Below, in pieces: positions 1 through 7,331 of a stretch of 64,000 nucleotides of DNA (within the stretch, counting starts at the first letter, position 1; each line of letters starts with the position of its first letter). Source of the DNA: Rhodophyticola sp. CCM32 (GTDB taxonomy: Bacteria; Pseudomonadota; Alphaproteobacteria; Rhodobacterales; Rhodobacteraceae); contig NZ_CP038492.1 in the NCBI RefSeq assembly GCF_004751985.1, positions 3,666,001-3,730,000 on the forward strand, read 5' to 3'. The translations under genes and the position numbers were made by a program. The notes beneath the pieces are model-generated. The model searched no databases, was not told the DNA's origin, and was given only the letters and a program-made list of their open reading frames with translations.

Positions 1-956
1 AGCCGATGCAGCCGGTCCTCGGACAGGCTGCCCGGCTGTGTGTTCCGCGCGGCCATCTCCGCCCCAAGATCGCACAGAAAACTGTTCACGGGGGCGGGGA
101 TACCCTGCTGCCGGGCGATCAGAACCACCTCACCATTCAGGTAATCCGTCTCCACCGCGCCGGTGCCGCGCAACAGGCTTTGCGTCGTCGATCCGCCAAG
201 CCGGTCGGTTCCCGAAATCTTGCCGGTCTGCATCAGCGCGGCGCGGCGGGGGTTTTGCATGCCAACATCGTCCCAGCCCAGACCGGCGGCCTTGAAGGCG
301 GCGATGGCCTCGGCTTTGGCGCGCGCCATGAATGCGCCTTTATCCACGCCCTGGCCAAGACCGGCTTCCAGTACATTCCCGATATTCATCAACAGCTTGC
401 CGCGTTTGCTTGCCATCACGTCCGAATGTACGAACCCGGCCATTTCCGCGCTGTCGAACAGGGCTGCCAGCGTCGCATCCGCCGCATCCGAACCCTGCGG
501 ATAACGCCCGATATCGAAGAGCCCGAGCTTTGGCGTGCCATGGCCGGTCACTTCGCCCGGTTCTGTAAACCCGGCGGGCATCATCACCGTGACCCCATGC
601 ACATTGGGGAACAGCCGCAGGGCCATCCGTTCATTCGCGATACCGTTCTGCAGGCAGAAGATCGCCTGATCGCGCCCCCCGGCCGCGCGCAACCGGGTCA
701 GCGCCGGACCGGTATCCTGGGTTTTCATCGTCAGCAGTATCACGTCATCGGCGCGGAATGTGATTTGCGCCGGGTCCTCCACACAGGGCAGGGTCACATT
801 GACCTCTCCACCCGGGTGGCGCATCCGCAGCGGCCCGGCGCAAAGCGCCTCTAACTGGCGCCCGCGGGCAATCCCGATAACCGGGTGCCCGGCATGGGCC
901 AGCGCGGCGCCAATGACACCGCCAACCGCCCCGACGCCGTAGATCACCACGCGCAT
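1..956 (-). CDS. panE: 2-dehydropantoate 2-reductase (ketopantoate reductase), C-terminus cut by window edge
   Basis: The minus strand stays open from an ATG at 956 to the left edge, giving about 318 residues, near the usual family length of 300-330, so only a few C-terminal residues should be missing. The N-terminus reads MRVVIYGVGAVGGVIGAAL, the glycine-rich Rossmann motif of the ApbA/PanE family. A KTQDT segment and CLQNGIANE follow, typical of the NADPH and substrate site. Known role of the family: NADPH-dependent reduction of ketopantoate to pantoate for coenzyme A synthesis, in the cytoplasm. It lies 10 bp downstream of ahcY on the same strand and may be cotranscribed with it. Paralogues acting on other 2-oxo acids exist, so the exact substrate is inferred. 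Confidence 0.85.
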   Translation of the reverse strand, partial: MRVVIYGVGAVGGVIGAALAHAGHPVIGIARGRQLEALCAGPLRMRHPGGEVNVTLPCVEDPAQITFRADDVILLTMKTQDTGPALTRLRAAGGRDQAIFCLQNGIANERMALRLFPNVHGVTVMMPAGFTEPGEVTGHGTPKLGLFDIGRYPQGSDAADATLAALFDSAEMAGFVHSDVMASKRGKLLMNIGNVLEAGLGQGVDKGAFMARAKAEAIAAFKAAGLGWDDVGMQNPRRAALMQTGKISGTDRLGGSTTQSLLRGTGAVETDYLNGEVVLIARQQGIPAPVNSFLCDLGAEMAARNTQPGSLSEDRLHR

Positions 957-966
957 CGGCCGTTCC

Positions 967-2355
967 TCAATACCGGTAATGTTCCGGCTTGAACGGCCCT
1001 GACTGCGCAACACCGATATAATCGGCCTGTTCCTTTGCCAGTTCGGTCAGCTTCACCCCGATCTTCTTCAGATGCAGCCGCGCGACTTTCTCATCCAGCA
1101 GTTTCGGCAGAATATACACCTGGTTCTGATAGGCATCGCCTTTGGTGAACAACTCGATCTGCGCCAGCACCTGATTGGTGAAACTGGCGGACATCACGAA
1201 ACTGGGGTGCCCCGTGGCATTGCCAAGGTTCAGCAAACGCCCCTCGCTGAGCAGGATCAGACGGCTGCCCGAAGGCATCTCGATCATGTCCACCTGCTCT
1301 TTGATATTGGTCCATTTGTGGTTCTTCAGCGCGGCCACCTGAATTTCATTGTCGAAATGGCCGATATTGCCGACGATCGCCATATCCTTCATCTCACGCA
1401 TATGCTCGATGCGGATGACATCCTTGTTGCCGGTGGTGGTGATGAAGATATCGGCATGCGCCACTTCATCCTCCAGCAGAACCACCTCAAACCCGTCCAT
1501 CGCCGCCTGAAGCGCACAGATCGGGTCGGCCTCGGTCACTTTCACCCGTGCGCCCGCCCCGCGCAGCGACGCGGCAGAGCCTTTGCCCACATCGCCATAG
1601 CCGCAGACAACGGCCACCTTGCCGGCCATCATCGTGTCGGTTGCGCGGCGGATGCCATCGACCAGCGATTCCTTGCAGCCGTATTTGTTGTCGAATTTCG
1701 ACTTGGTGACGGAATCGTTCACATTGATCGCGGGGAAGGGCAATTGCCCGTCACGCTGCAATTCATAAAGACGATGCACCCCGGTCGTGGTTTCCTCGGA
1801 CACGCCCTGGATCAGATCGCGCTGTTTGGTGAACCAGCCGGGGGAGGCCGCCATGCGTTTTTTGATCTGCGCGAAAATCGCCTCTTCCTCCTCGGATTTC
1901 GGGATCGCGATCAGGTCGGTCTCCCCGGCCTCGACCCGCGCCCCCAGAAGGACATAAAGCGTCGCATCGCCGCCATCGTCGAGGATCATGTTCGCGCCGC
2001 CCTCAAACAGGAATATCTGGTCCTGATAGTCCCAGTGTTCCTCAAGCGTCTGTCCCTTGACCGCATAAACCGGAATGCCCGCAGCCGCGATGGCGGCCGC
2101 CGCATGATCCTGGGTCGAAAAGATGTTGCAAGAGGCCCAGCGGACATCCGCGCCAAGCTCCACAAGGGTTTCGATCAACACCGCCGTCTGGATTGTCATG
2201 TGCAGTGAACCGGCAATCCGCGCGCCTTTCAGGGGTTTGCTGTCGCCATATTCCTCGCGCAGCGCCATCAGGCCCGGCATCTCGGTTTCTGCGATATCCA
2301 GTTCCTTGCGGCCGAATGCGGCGAGATTGATATCCTTCACGATATAGTCGGTCAC
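967..2355 (-). CDS. ahcY: adenosylhomocysteinase (S-adenosyl-L-homocysteine hydrolase)
   Basis: Hydrolyses S-adenosylhomocysteine to adenosine and homocysteine in the methyl cycle, using bound NAD. The 462-residue product has the family length. It shows the N-terminal [20 protein letters not shown] segment, the NAD-binding [13 protein letters not shown] loop, [11 protein letters not shown] around the catalytic lysine and the C-terminal KPEHYRY end. I chose a GTG start at 2355, where AGGAG sits at normal spacing and translation begins [12 protein letters not shown]. The open frame extends 41 codons further but that part is unlike the family. Close linkage to regA/senC/regB is the classical Rhodobacter arrangement. 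I recognised no SAM or SAH riboswitch in the short leader. Confidence 0.96.
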   Translation of the reverse strand: MTDYIVKDINLAAFGRKELDIAETEMPGLMALREEYGDSKPLKGARIAGSLHMTIQTAVLIETLVELGADVRWASCNIFSTQDHAAAAIAAAGIPVYAVKGQTLEEHWDYQDQIFLFEGGANMILDDGGDATLYVLLGARVEAGETDLIAIPKSEEEEAIFAQIKKRMAASPGWFTKQRDLIQGVSEETTTGVHRLYELQRDGQLPFPAINVNDSVTKSKFDNKYGCKESLVDGIRRATDTMMAGKVAVVCGYGDVGKGSAASLRGAGARVKVTEADPICALQAAMDGFEVVLLEDEVAHADIFITTTGNKDVIRIEHMREMKDMAIVGNIGHFDNEIQVAALKNHKWTNIKEQVDMIEMPSGSRLILLSEGRLLNLGNATGHPSFVMSASFTNQVLAQIELFTKGDAYQNQVYILPKLLDEKVARLHLKKIGVKLTELAKEQADYIGVAQSGPFKPEHYRY

Positions 2356-2462
2356 GGGGCCTCTCCTTTGGGCGGCATCTCGGGGTTTTCCGTCCCATAA
2401 CAGCGCGCCCCGTTGGCGGCAATGGCGGGGCAGGGCCGGAATGCGGAACCCTGACGGAATGT

Positions 2463-2492
2463 AAAAGGGCCGCGTCACAGATTGCGCGGCCC
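2463..2492 (-). terminator. Rho-independent terminator between microprotein gene and ahcY
   Basis: On the minus strand an 8-bp perfect GC stem (GGGCCGCG / CGCGGCCC) with a 10-nt loop is followed by TTTT. It lies just downstream of the 33-residue ORF and upstream of ahcY, so it should end the small transcript and leave ahcY on its own promoter. Confidence 0.75.
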
Positions 2493-2522
2493 CTTCCGGT
2501 ATTCTGTCAGTATGTGAAAGGC

Positions 2523-2624
2523 TTATTTGCCTTTTTCCGCACCCTTGCCGCCACCGGGCATTTTTTCGGTCCCGTGGGGTGTGGTTCCGGGGCCTTTGCC
2601 GCCGCCCTTTTCATCTTTTGACAT
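2523..2624 (-). CDS. glycine/lysine-rich microprotein, unknown function
   Basis: A 33-residue ORF starts at ATG 2624 with GGGAGG six bases upstream and ends in TAA. The product opens [13 protein letters not shown] and repeats GGGKG(x)EKGK toward the C-terminus. It is highly charged, lacks hydrophobic segments and is probably disordered. A good ribosome-binding site, an own stop codon and an immediately following terminator argue that it is a real monocistronic gene. I do not recognise a family. It could act on nucleic acid or as a stress peptide, but nothing in the sequence decides this. Confidence 0.6.
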   Translation of the reverse strand: MSKDEKGGGKGPGTTPHGTEKMPGGGKGAEKGK

Positions 2625-2723
2625 AATCATCCTCCCTTAAATTGCGAATAGTGGAGAAAGCTTAAGCGCAAACCTGCGCCTGCACCTAGAAAATTCTGTG
2701 GCCTATCCCCTCACGGTTGTTCT

Positions 2724-3374
2724 TTGCACCGCTGCCGCCTATGCCTTTTCGGGCCCAGAGATTGCCGGACAGGACCAGATGCCGAAACAGCCCCCCGCGC
2801 CTGGCAGCGCATGTTGTCGGGTCGCAGATTAGACCTGCTGGACCCCACGCCGGTGGATATCGAGATCGAGGATATCGCCCACGGGCTGGCCTTTGTGGCG
2901 CGCTGGAACGGGCAGACCCGGGGCGATTACCCCTATTCGGTGGCAGAACATTCGCTGCTTGTGGAAGAGATTTTTGGCCGCGCGATGCCCGATGCGCCGG
3001 TCAAATGGCGGCTGGCGGCGCTTTTGCACGATGCCCCGGAATATGTGATCGGCGATATGATTTCCCCGGTCAAGGCGGCGGTCGGCCCCGGCTACGGGGC
3101 ACTGGATGACCGGCTGACTGCGGCTATTCATCTGCGCTTCGGTCTGCCCGCGATGCTGCCCAAAACCATCAAGGCCCGGATCAAACGGGCCGACAAGCTG
3201 TCGGCCTGGTTGGAGGCGACACAACTGGCAGGTTTCACCGAGGCCGAGGCCAACCGGTTTTTCGGGCGCCCTGTGGCGGCCCTCACCCGTGGGTTGACCC
3301 TGCGCCTGCGCCCGCCCGCCGAGGTGCGGGCGGATTTCACCGGACGCCATGCAGAATTGCTGGGGATGTTATGA
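2724..3374 (+). CDS. HD-domain phosphohydrolase (YfbR-like), probable frameshift near the start
   Basis: Predicted metal-dependent phosphohydrolase. The HD-fold ligands are visible as SVAEHSLLV and ALLHDAPEYVIGD, and a second part reads KRADKLSAWLEA. Related HD proteins dephosphorylate deoxynucleoside monophosphates, which is inference here. The open frame only offers a weak TTG at 2724 with no ribosome-binding site. A better start is the ATG at 2779 in another frame: one extra C in the C run at 2791-2796 would join MPKQPP to RAWQRMLSGRRLDLLDPTP, which looks like the true N-terminus. It overlaps the next gene by 4 bp (ATGA), so the two are probably translationally coupled. Confidence 0.82.
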   Translation: MHRCRLCLFGPRDCRTGPDAETAPRAWQRMLSGRRLDLLDPTPVDIEIEDIAHGLAFVARWNGQTRGDYPYSVAEHSLLVEEIFGRAMPDAPVKWRLAALLHDAPEYVIGDMISPVKAAVGPGYGALDDRLTAAIHLRFGLPAMLPKTIKARIKRADKLSAWLEATQLAGFTEAEANRFFGRPVAALTRGLTLRLRPPAEVRADFTGRHAELLGML

Positions 3375-3868
3375 CCCGGAACCTTCACATTCGCCCGGCC
3401 CACGGGCTTGACACAAATGGCATGGCAGAACTGCTTTGCCAGATCATCAGAATTGGCGGCACCACCGCGATGACCCGGCCGGTTACGGCTGTGGATATTG
3501 CCGGTTGGATGGCCCGCGCGCCGGGCAAAAGCGCCTGGCATGTGGCCGAGGATGCAACCGGGCAGATCCTTGGGTTTCAATGGATCGAACCCGCCGAGTA
3601 TCTGCCCCCCGAGGCGGCAGAGATCGCCACATTCGTGGCGCCCGGGCGGCATGGTCTGGGGATCGGATCAAACCTGTTCCGCGCCACGCAGGCAGCAGCG
3701 CGGGATTTGGGATATGCCTGGATCAACGCCAATATCCGTGCCGATAACAGCAGCGGGCTGACCTATTATCAAAGCCGTGGGTTTGAGGATTACGGGGTTA
3801 AACCCGGGTTCCGGCTGGAAAATGGCCAGACCGTGGACAAGGTTCTGAAGCGCTACGCCCTGGATTGA
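3371..3868 (+). CDS. GNAT-family N-acetyltransferase
   Basis: The 165-residue product is the size of a single GNAT domain. The acetyl-CoA-binding region reads APGRHGLGIGSNLFRATQAA, followed by a C-terminal YYQSRGFEDYGV strand typical of motif B. The opening LHIRPAHGLD is also typical. It should transfer an acetyl group from acetyl-CoA to an amine, but the substrate cannot be read from the sequence. Its start codon overlaps the stop of the HD phosphohydrolase gene, so the two form an operon. Confidence 0.85.
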   Translation: MTRNLHIRPAHGLDTNGMAELLCQIIRIGGTTAMTRPVTAVDIAGWMARAPGKSAWHVAEDATGQILGFQWIEPAEYLPPEAAEIATFVAPGRHGLGIGSNLFRATQAAARDLGYAWINANIRADNSSGLTYYQSRGFEDYGVKPGFRLENGQTVDKVLKRYALD

Positions 3869-3891
3869 GCGGGCCGGGAGGCGCCGCAACC

Positions 3892-3963
3892 ATGTTTCGT
3901 ATTCTCAAAAAACGGCCGAAGGACAGGGGCGTTTGGGGCGCCACTCTCCCCCGGCCAGAGTAA
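3892..3963 (+). CDS. possible 23-residue basic peptide
   Basis: ATG at 3892 has GGGAGG at slightly long spacing and runs to TAA at 3961. The peptide opens MFRILKKRPKDRG and is strongly basic. It sits 23 bp after the acetyltransferase gene on the same strand. Length, composition and lack of a recognised relative make this weak, and it may be chance. Confidence 0.2.
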   Translation: MFRILKKRPKDRGVWGATLPRPE

Positions 3964-4017
3964 GGGCGGCCATAACGGCCCGCCACAGGGATCAGTTGTT
4001 GCCGGTGTAAGATGGGA

Positions 4018-4185
4018 TCACAAAATACCGGTGTCGCGCAGCCAGCGGCGCATGCTGCGCTGGTCACGTTGCTTTTGGGGCAGGCGCGACCTGGGGGGGT
4101 CTTCCATCTGGCGCCAGTAATCCGGCGCATCCCATTTTCTCTGCCGTAAGGCGGTTTTCATACTGTCAGCGTAAAGGCGAAGCAT
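4018..4185 (-). CDS. small arginine-rich protein, unknown
   Basis: A 55-residue ORF on the minus strand starts at ATG 4185 with GGAAAGGA at good spacing. The product begins MLRLYADSMKTALRQRKWD and ends RRWLRDTGIL, with many arginines and two tryptophans in a mostly helical pattern. The C-terminal segment loosely recalls small DUF1127-type proteins, but I cannot call it one. It is divergent from the LysR gene at 4285 with about 100 bp between them, so that LysR protein may control it. Confidence 0.5.
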   Translation of the reverse strand: MLRLYADSMKTALRQRKWDAPDYWRQMEDPPRSRLPQKQRDQRSMRRWLRDTGIL

Positions 4186-4284
4186 GGCTTGTTCCTTTCC
4201 ATGTGATCTGTTCCCACAATAGCCGGGCTTGACCTGGTTCGGCGAGTCAGCAATAGCTTGCACATGTAAGCTGAGGTTACAGGT

Positions 4285-5184
4285 ATGGATTGGCGTGATA
4301 TCCCCTCCCTCTCGGCGCTGCGCGCGTTCGAGGCCGCCGCCCGGCTGGAGAATTACTCCGCCGCCGCCCGCACGCTGAACGTCACCCATGCGGCCATCGC
4401 GCAGCATGTGCGTGCATTGGAAAGCCATTTCGGCCAGTCCCTGATCGAACGGGAAGGCAAGCGCATGGTGCCCACATCTGTGGGGCGGCGGCTGGCCAAT
4501 GATCTGGCCAACGGGTTTGCCGAGATCGCGGCGGGCGTTCGCACCCTGATGGACGCCGCCGAAGAGGGGCCGATTTCGCTCACCACCACCCAGACATTTG
4601 CCGAAAACTGGCTGATGCCGCGCCTGTCTGGTTTCTGGTCCGCGCATCCCGATATCCCGCTGACGATCACGCCCGATAACCGGGTGCGCGATCTGCGGCG
4701 CGAGGGCCACCATCTGGCGATCCGCTATGGGCGCGGAACCTGGCCGGGGCTGGAGGCGCGGTTTCTGACCTCGGCCAACAAGGCCGTGGTTGCGCATCCC
4801 TCTGTGGTCGCGCAACTGCCTGACAGCTATGACCCGGCGGCGCCGGACGCGGTACAGATGCTGGCCAGACTGCCCTGGGTCATCGACACCAGCTTTGGCG
4901 AGTTCTTTTCCTGGTTCCGGGCCCAGGGGCTGGAGGAAAAGGCCCTCTCGACAACCAAGCTGATGTCAAACTCGCTGGTTCTGGCCGCCTGTCGCGCCGG
5001 CGCCGGGGTCAGCATGCAGCCCTACGCGGTGGTCGAACGGGATATCGAAGAGGGTCGGCTGGTGTTGTTGCGGCAGCAATGCGATGCGGAACTGGGCTAT
5101 TACATCCTGCGCCAGCCGGGCCCTGTGCCCGCCCGGGTGAAGGTGTTTGAAGACTGGCTGGTCGCCTGCGCGGCGGAATGTTAG
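4285..5184 (+). CDS. LysR-family transcriptional regulator (GcvA-like)
   Basis: The 299-residue product has an N-terminal winged helix-turn-helix (residues about 8-65: LSALRAFEAAARLENYSAAA, then VTHAAIAQHVRALE) and a periplasmic-binding-like effector domain (about 90-290). The IPSLSALRAFEAAARL opening is characteristic of the GcvA-like branch. It should bind DNA as a tetramer and respond to a small molecule that cannot be read from sequence. The divergent 55-residue ORF is the most likely local target. Downstream lies a convergent region with a dispersed repeat. Confidence 0.9.
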   Translation: MDWRDIPSLSALRAFEAAARLENYSAAARTLNVTHAAIAQHVRALESHFGQSLIEREGKRMVPTSVGRRLANDLANGFAEIAAGVRTLMDAAEEGPISLTTTQTFAENWLMPRLSGFWSAHPDIPLTITPDNRVRDLRREGHHLAIRYGRGTWPGLEARFLTSANKAVVAHPSVVAQLPDSYDPAAPDAVQMLARLPWVIDTSFGEFFSWFRAQGLEEKALSTTKLMSNSLVLAACRAGAGVSMQPYAVVERDIEEGRLVLLRQQCDAELGYYILRQPGPVPARVKVFEDWLVACAAEC

Positions 5185-5288
5185 AGGCGGCTGTCTGACC
5201 CTGCAAAGCGGGTTTGCGGAGTTTTCAGCGAAGACATGGGAAGCAGGCCTTTATGACTTAAGGCTCTCATTTGGGGCGCGACTTTGGC

Positions 5289-5400
5289 ATCTTCCCGCCC
5301 GGCGGCACCGCCGGGCAGCGCCCGTACCGCCCCCACGGGGCGGGTGCTTCGCTTCCTGCCCCTCGGTTCGGGCGCGGCCCTCTGCTCTATATGCGCAACC
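5289..5400 (+). repeat. dispersed GC-rich intergenic repeat, copy A
   Basis: About 112 bp containing CCGCCCGGCGGCACCGCCGG, then GGGCAGCGCCCG, a C/G stem around ACGGGGCGGG and TTCGGGCGCGGCCCTCTG. The same ordered blocks recur near 21950, 31580 and 52430. It occupies the convergent gap between the LysR gene and the lipoprotein gene, which holds no other gene I can support. Confidence 0.8.
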
Positions 5401-5471
5401 GGACGCTATTATGTCTCGCCGTATTGGTGTGATCACGGCTCAGGAGAGGTCCGGGTCCAAGGCGCTCTTCC

Positions 5472-5975
5472 TCACCGAAAGAAACAGGTCGTGCCGCTCC
5501 AGATCAGGTCAATGGCGCTGCCGTCTTCGCCCAGAAGGCCATATTCGCCGCCTTTCCGGAATTCGCTCCCAAGCGAGGTTTCCGTGGTCTGCACGGCCCC
5601 CAATGCGTCGCGCGGCTGACCCACAGACAGGCCCTGTGCGGTGCGGAGCCCCGGCTGGTTCAGCACCCAGCCCCGGAAATCGCCATCGGTGAAGTTGAGT
5701 GTCAGGCCATTCGACCAGCGCGCGGCGGTCACCGGGCCTGCGCCGCATTCATCCTGCCGGGTGATCTCCACCGGGCCTGCGCCAAGCAGGCGCGACACGG
5801 TTTCGATCACGCCCTCCCGGGCGCGGCCAAAGCTGATCTCAAGCGGGCTGCCCGCCGGTTGCAACCCGATGGCCGAAGGGCTGAGCGGGGCGGGCAGGGC
5901 CATGGGGGTGTCGCTATTGCCGGGCACACAGGCCGCCAGCGCCAGAGCCGCGACGGCCAGCGCGCCATATCTCAC
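5472..5975 (-). CDS. predicted outer or inner membrane lipoprotein, unknown function
   Basis: The 167-residue product begins MRYGALAVAALALAACVPG, a lipoprotein signal peptide with lipobox LAAC and Cys16 as the predicted lipidated residue. The mature part has two further cysteines (DECGAG and the C-terminal TTCFFR) that could pair. The start is GTG at 5975. If the C run in regA is corrected, the regA stop and this start overlap as GTGA, so the gene is probably translationally coupled to regA. A role linked to redox regulation is only suggested by this position. Confidence 0.75.
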   Translation of the reverse strand: MRYGALAVAALALAACVPGNSDTPMALPAPLSPSAIGLQPAGSPLEISFGRAREGVIETVSRLLGAGPVEITRQDECGAGPVTAARWSNGLTLNFTDGDFRGWVLNQPGLRTAQGLSVGQPRDALGAVQTTETSLGSEFRKGGEYGLLGEDGSAIDLIWSGTTCFFR

Positions 5976-6528
5976 CGGGGGACCGTTTGGCCAGGATACG
6001 TTGCAGGGTCCGGCGGTGCATGTTCAGCCGCCGCGCGGTTTCCGAGACATTGCGGTCACACAGCTCATAGACCCTTTGAATATGTTCCCACCGGACCCGG
6101 TCGGCGGACATGGGGTTTTCCGGCGGCGGCGGCATTTCTTCCTCGGCCGCCAGAAGGGCCGCGGTGATGTCATTGGCATCGGCGGGTTTCGACAGGTAAT
6201 CGGTGGCGCCGATCTTCACGGCGGCCACAGCCGTGGCAATCGCGCCATAGCCCGTCAGCACCACAATCCGGCAATCCGGGCGCTTTTCCCGCAGAATCTC
6301 AACCACATCGAGGCCATTGCCATCTTCCAGCCGCAGGTCGATGACCGCATAGGCGGGGGGCCGCGCCGTGGCAATCGCGCCGCCCGCCGCGACAGAGCCC
6401 GCCGCCTCGACCTCGAAGCCGCGTTTTTCCATGGCGCGCTGCAACCGGCGCAGAAACGGCTCGTCATCATCCACGAGAAGCAGGGACTTGTCAGGCCCGA
6501 TCTCCCGTAGCCTGCGTTCCTGAGACAT
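5914..6528 (-). CDS. regA: RegA/PrrA/ActR redox response regulator, with artefactual-looking C-terminal extension
   Basis: Global redox response regulator of the RegB/RegA system. A receiver domain (residues about 12-125; LLVDDDEP acidic pocket, phosphoacceptor Asp64 in AVIDLRLEDG, YLSKPAD lysine) is followed by a Fis-type helix-turn-helix (RNVSETARRLNMHRRTLQRI). The family normally ends RILAKRSPR at about 184 residues. Here the frame runs on about 20 residues past KRSP and overlaps the lipoprotein gene by 62 bp. Adding one base to the G run at 5977-5981 restores KRSPR and a stop near 5972, giving a GTGA overlap with the next gene. I think the true end is 5972. Confidence 0.93.
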   Translation of the reverse strand: MSQERRLREIGPDKSLLLVDDDEPFLRRLQRAMEKRGFEVEAAGSVAAGGAIATARPPAYAVIDLRLEDGNGLDVVEILREKRPDCRIVVLTGYGAIATAVAAVKIGATDYLSKPADANDITAALLAAEEEMPPPPENPMSADRVRWEHIQRVYELCDRNVSETARRLNMHRRTLQRILAKRSPGEIWRAGRRGSGAGGLCARQ

Positions 6529-6545
6529 GCGGCATCCTCCGATAG

Positions 6546-6581
6546 TTGCGCAATTTAACCCTCATACGCGCAATTATTGCG
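6546..6581. promoter_or_regulatory. candidate operator upstream of regA
   Basis: Two GCGCAATT direct repeats (6548-6555 and 6568-6575) lie exactly 20 bp, or two helical turns, apart. They sit inside palindromes TTGCGCAA (6546-6553) and CGCAATTATTGCG (6569-6581). The site is in the 69-bp gap between senC and regA, right upstream of the regA start. Autoregulation is inference. Confidence 0.45.
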
Positions 6582-6597
6582 AGAGGTCAATTTGTGC

Positions 6598-7236
6598 TTA
6601 CGACCCGGCCTCAACAAAGCAGCTGACCCGCTCGGCCAGTTGCGCAGGCGAGAGTTCACGCCGGAAGAATTCCACAAACCCATCCTCTGGCATCACCAGA
6701 TAGGTGAAGGTGGAATGATCCACCAGATAGAATTCATCTGATGTGTCATGGGCCTGGTAATAGGTGCGATAGGCCTGGGAGGCTGCGGCGGTCTGTTCCG
6801 GCGTGCCGGTCAGGCCAATCATGTCGGGGTGCACATTGCCGACAAAGGCCCCCACCACGTCCGGCGTGTCACGGCCCGGATCAATGGAGATGAAGGCCGA
6901 TGTCACCGGCATCCCCTGGTCGGCCAGAATATCTACGGCATCCGCATTGCGCACGGTGTCAAGCGGGCAGACATCGGGGCAGAATGTATAGCCGAAATAC
7001 AGCAGCGTCGGCCGGGTGATCACATCCGCATCGGTGACGGTTTCGCCTGCTGCATTGACCAGTTCGAACGGGCCGCCGATGCTGTCCGCCCCGCCGGCGA
7101 TCTGCGTTGCCCGGCAATGGCCATACAGATCGGCATTCGCGTTGTTCTGACCCCGGTTCAGATAGATCACCAGCGCAATCCCGGCCAGCATGGCGGCGAT
7201 CAGAGTGACGGCACTGATGGCATAAATACGGGTCAT
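6598..7236 (-). CDS. senC: SCO1/SenC/PrrC copper-binding membrane protein
   Basis: A membrane-anchored thioredoxin-fold copper chaperone for cytochrome oxidase assembly, also tied to RegB/RegA signalling in Rhodobacter. The 212-residue product has one N-terminal membrane segment (residues about 5-25), the metal-binding FCPDVCP motif (Cys86, Cys90) and the conserved distal histidine in LVDHSTFTYL (His174). The start at 7236 has AGGAGG at ideal spacing; an upstream in-frame ATG at 7275 lacks this. The gene is divergent from regB across about 95 bp, as in other photosynthetic and non-photosynthetic members of the order. Confidence 0.93.
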   Translation of the reverse strand: MTRIYAISAVTLIAAMLAGIALVIYLNRGQNNANADLYGHCRATQIAGGADSIGGPFELVNAAGETVTDADVITRPTLLYFGYTFCPDVCPLDTVRNADAVDILADQGMPVTSAFISIDPGRDTPDVVGAFVGNVHPDMIGLTGTPEQTAAASQAYRTYYQAHDTSDEFYLVDHSTFTYLVMPEDGFVEFFRRELSPAQLAERVSCFVEAGS

Positions 7237-7331
7237 CCTGTCCTCCTGGATATATGCGGTCCGTTGATCAACCAAGCCTGACCGACTATCAATTCACGAT
7301 CGCGCGCCTGTGACAGAAAGCCTCGTTCGCC

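Noticed and set aside
2356..2460. SAM or SAH riboswitch in the ahcY leader
   Set aside because: Such elements occur in this order near methyl-cycle genes, but I could not match the conserved cores in this short leader. A covariance-model search (Infernal/Rfam) would decide.
4018..4185. Calling the small arginine-rich ORF DUF1127
   Set aside because: The C-terminal segment is only loosely similar and the typical tryptophan-arginine core order is not matched.
7264..7271. FNR-type box between senC and regB
   Set aside because: TTGATCAA is symmetric but lacks the four-base spacer of the TTGAT-N4-ATCAA consensus.
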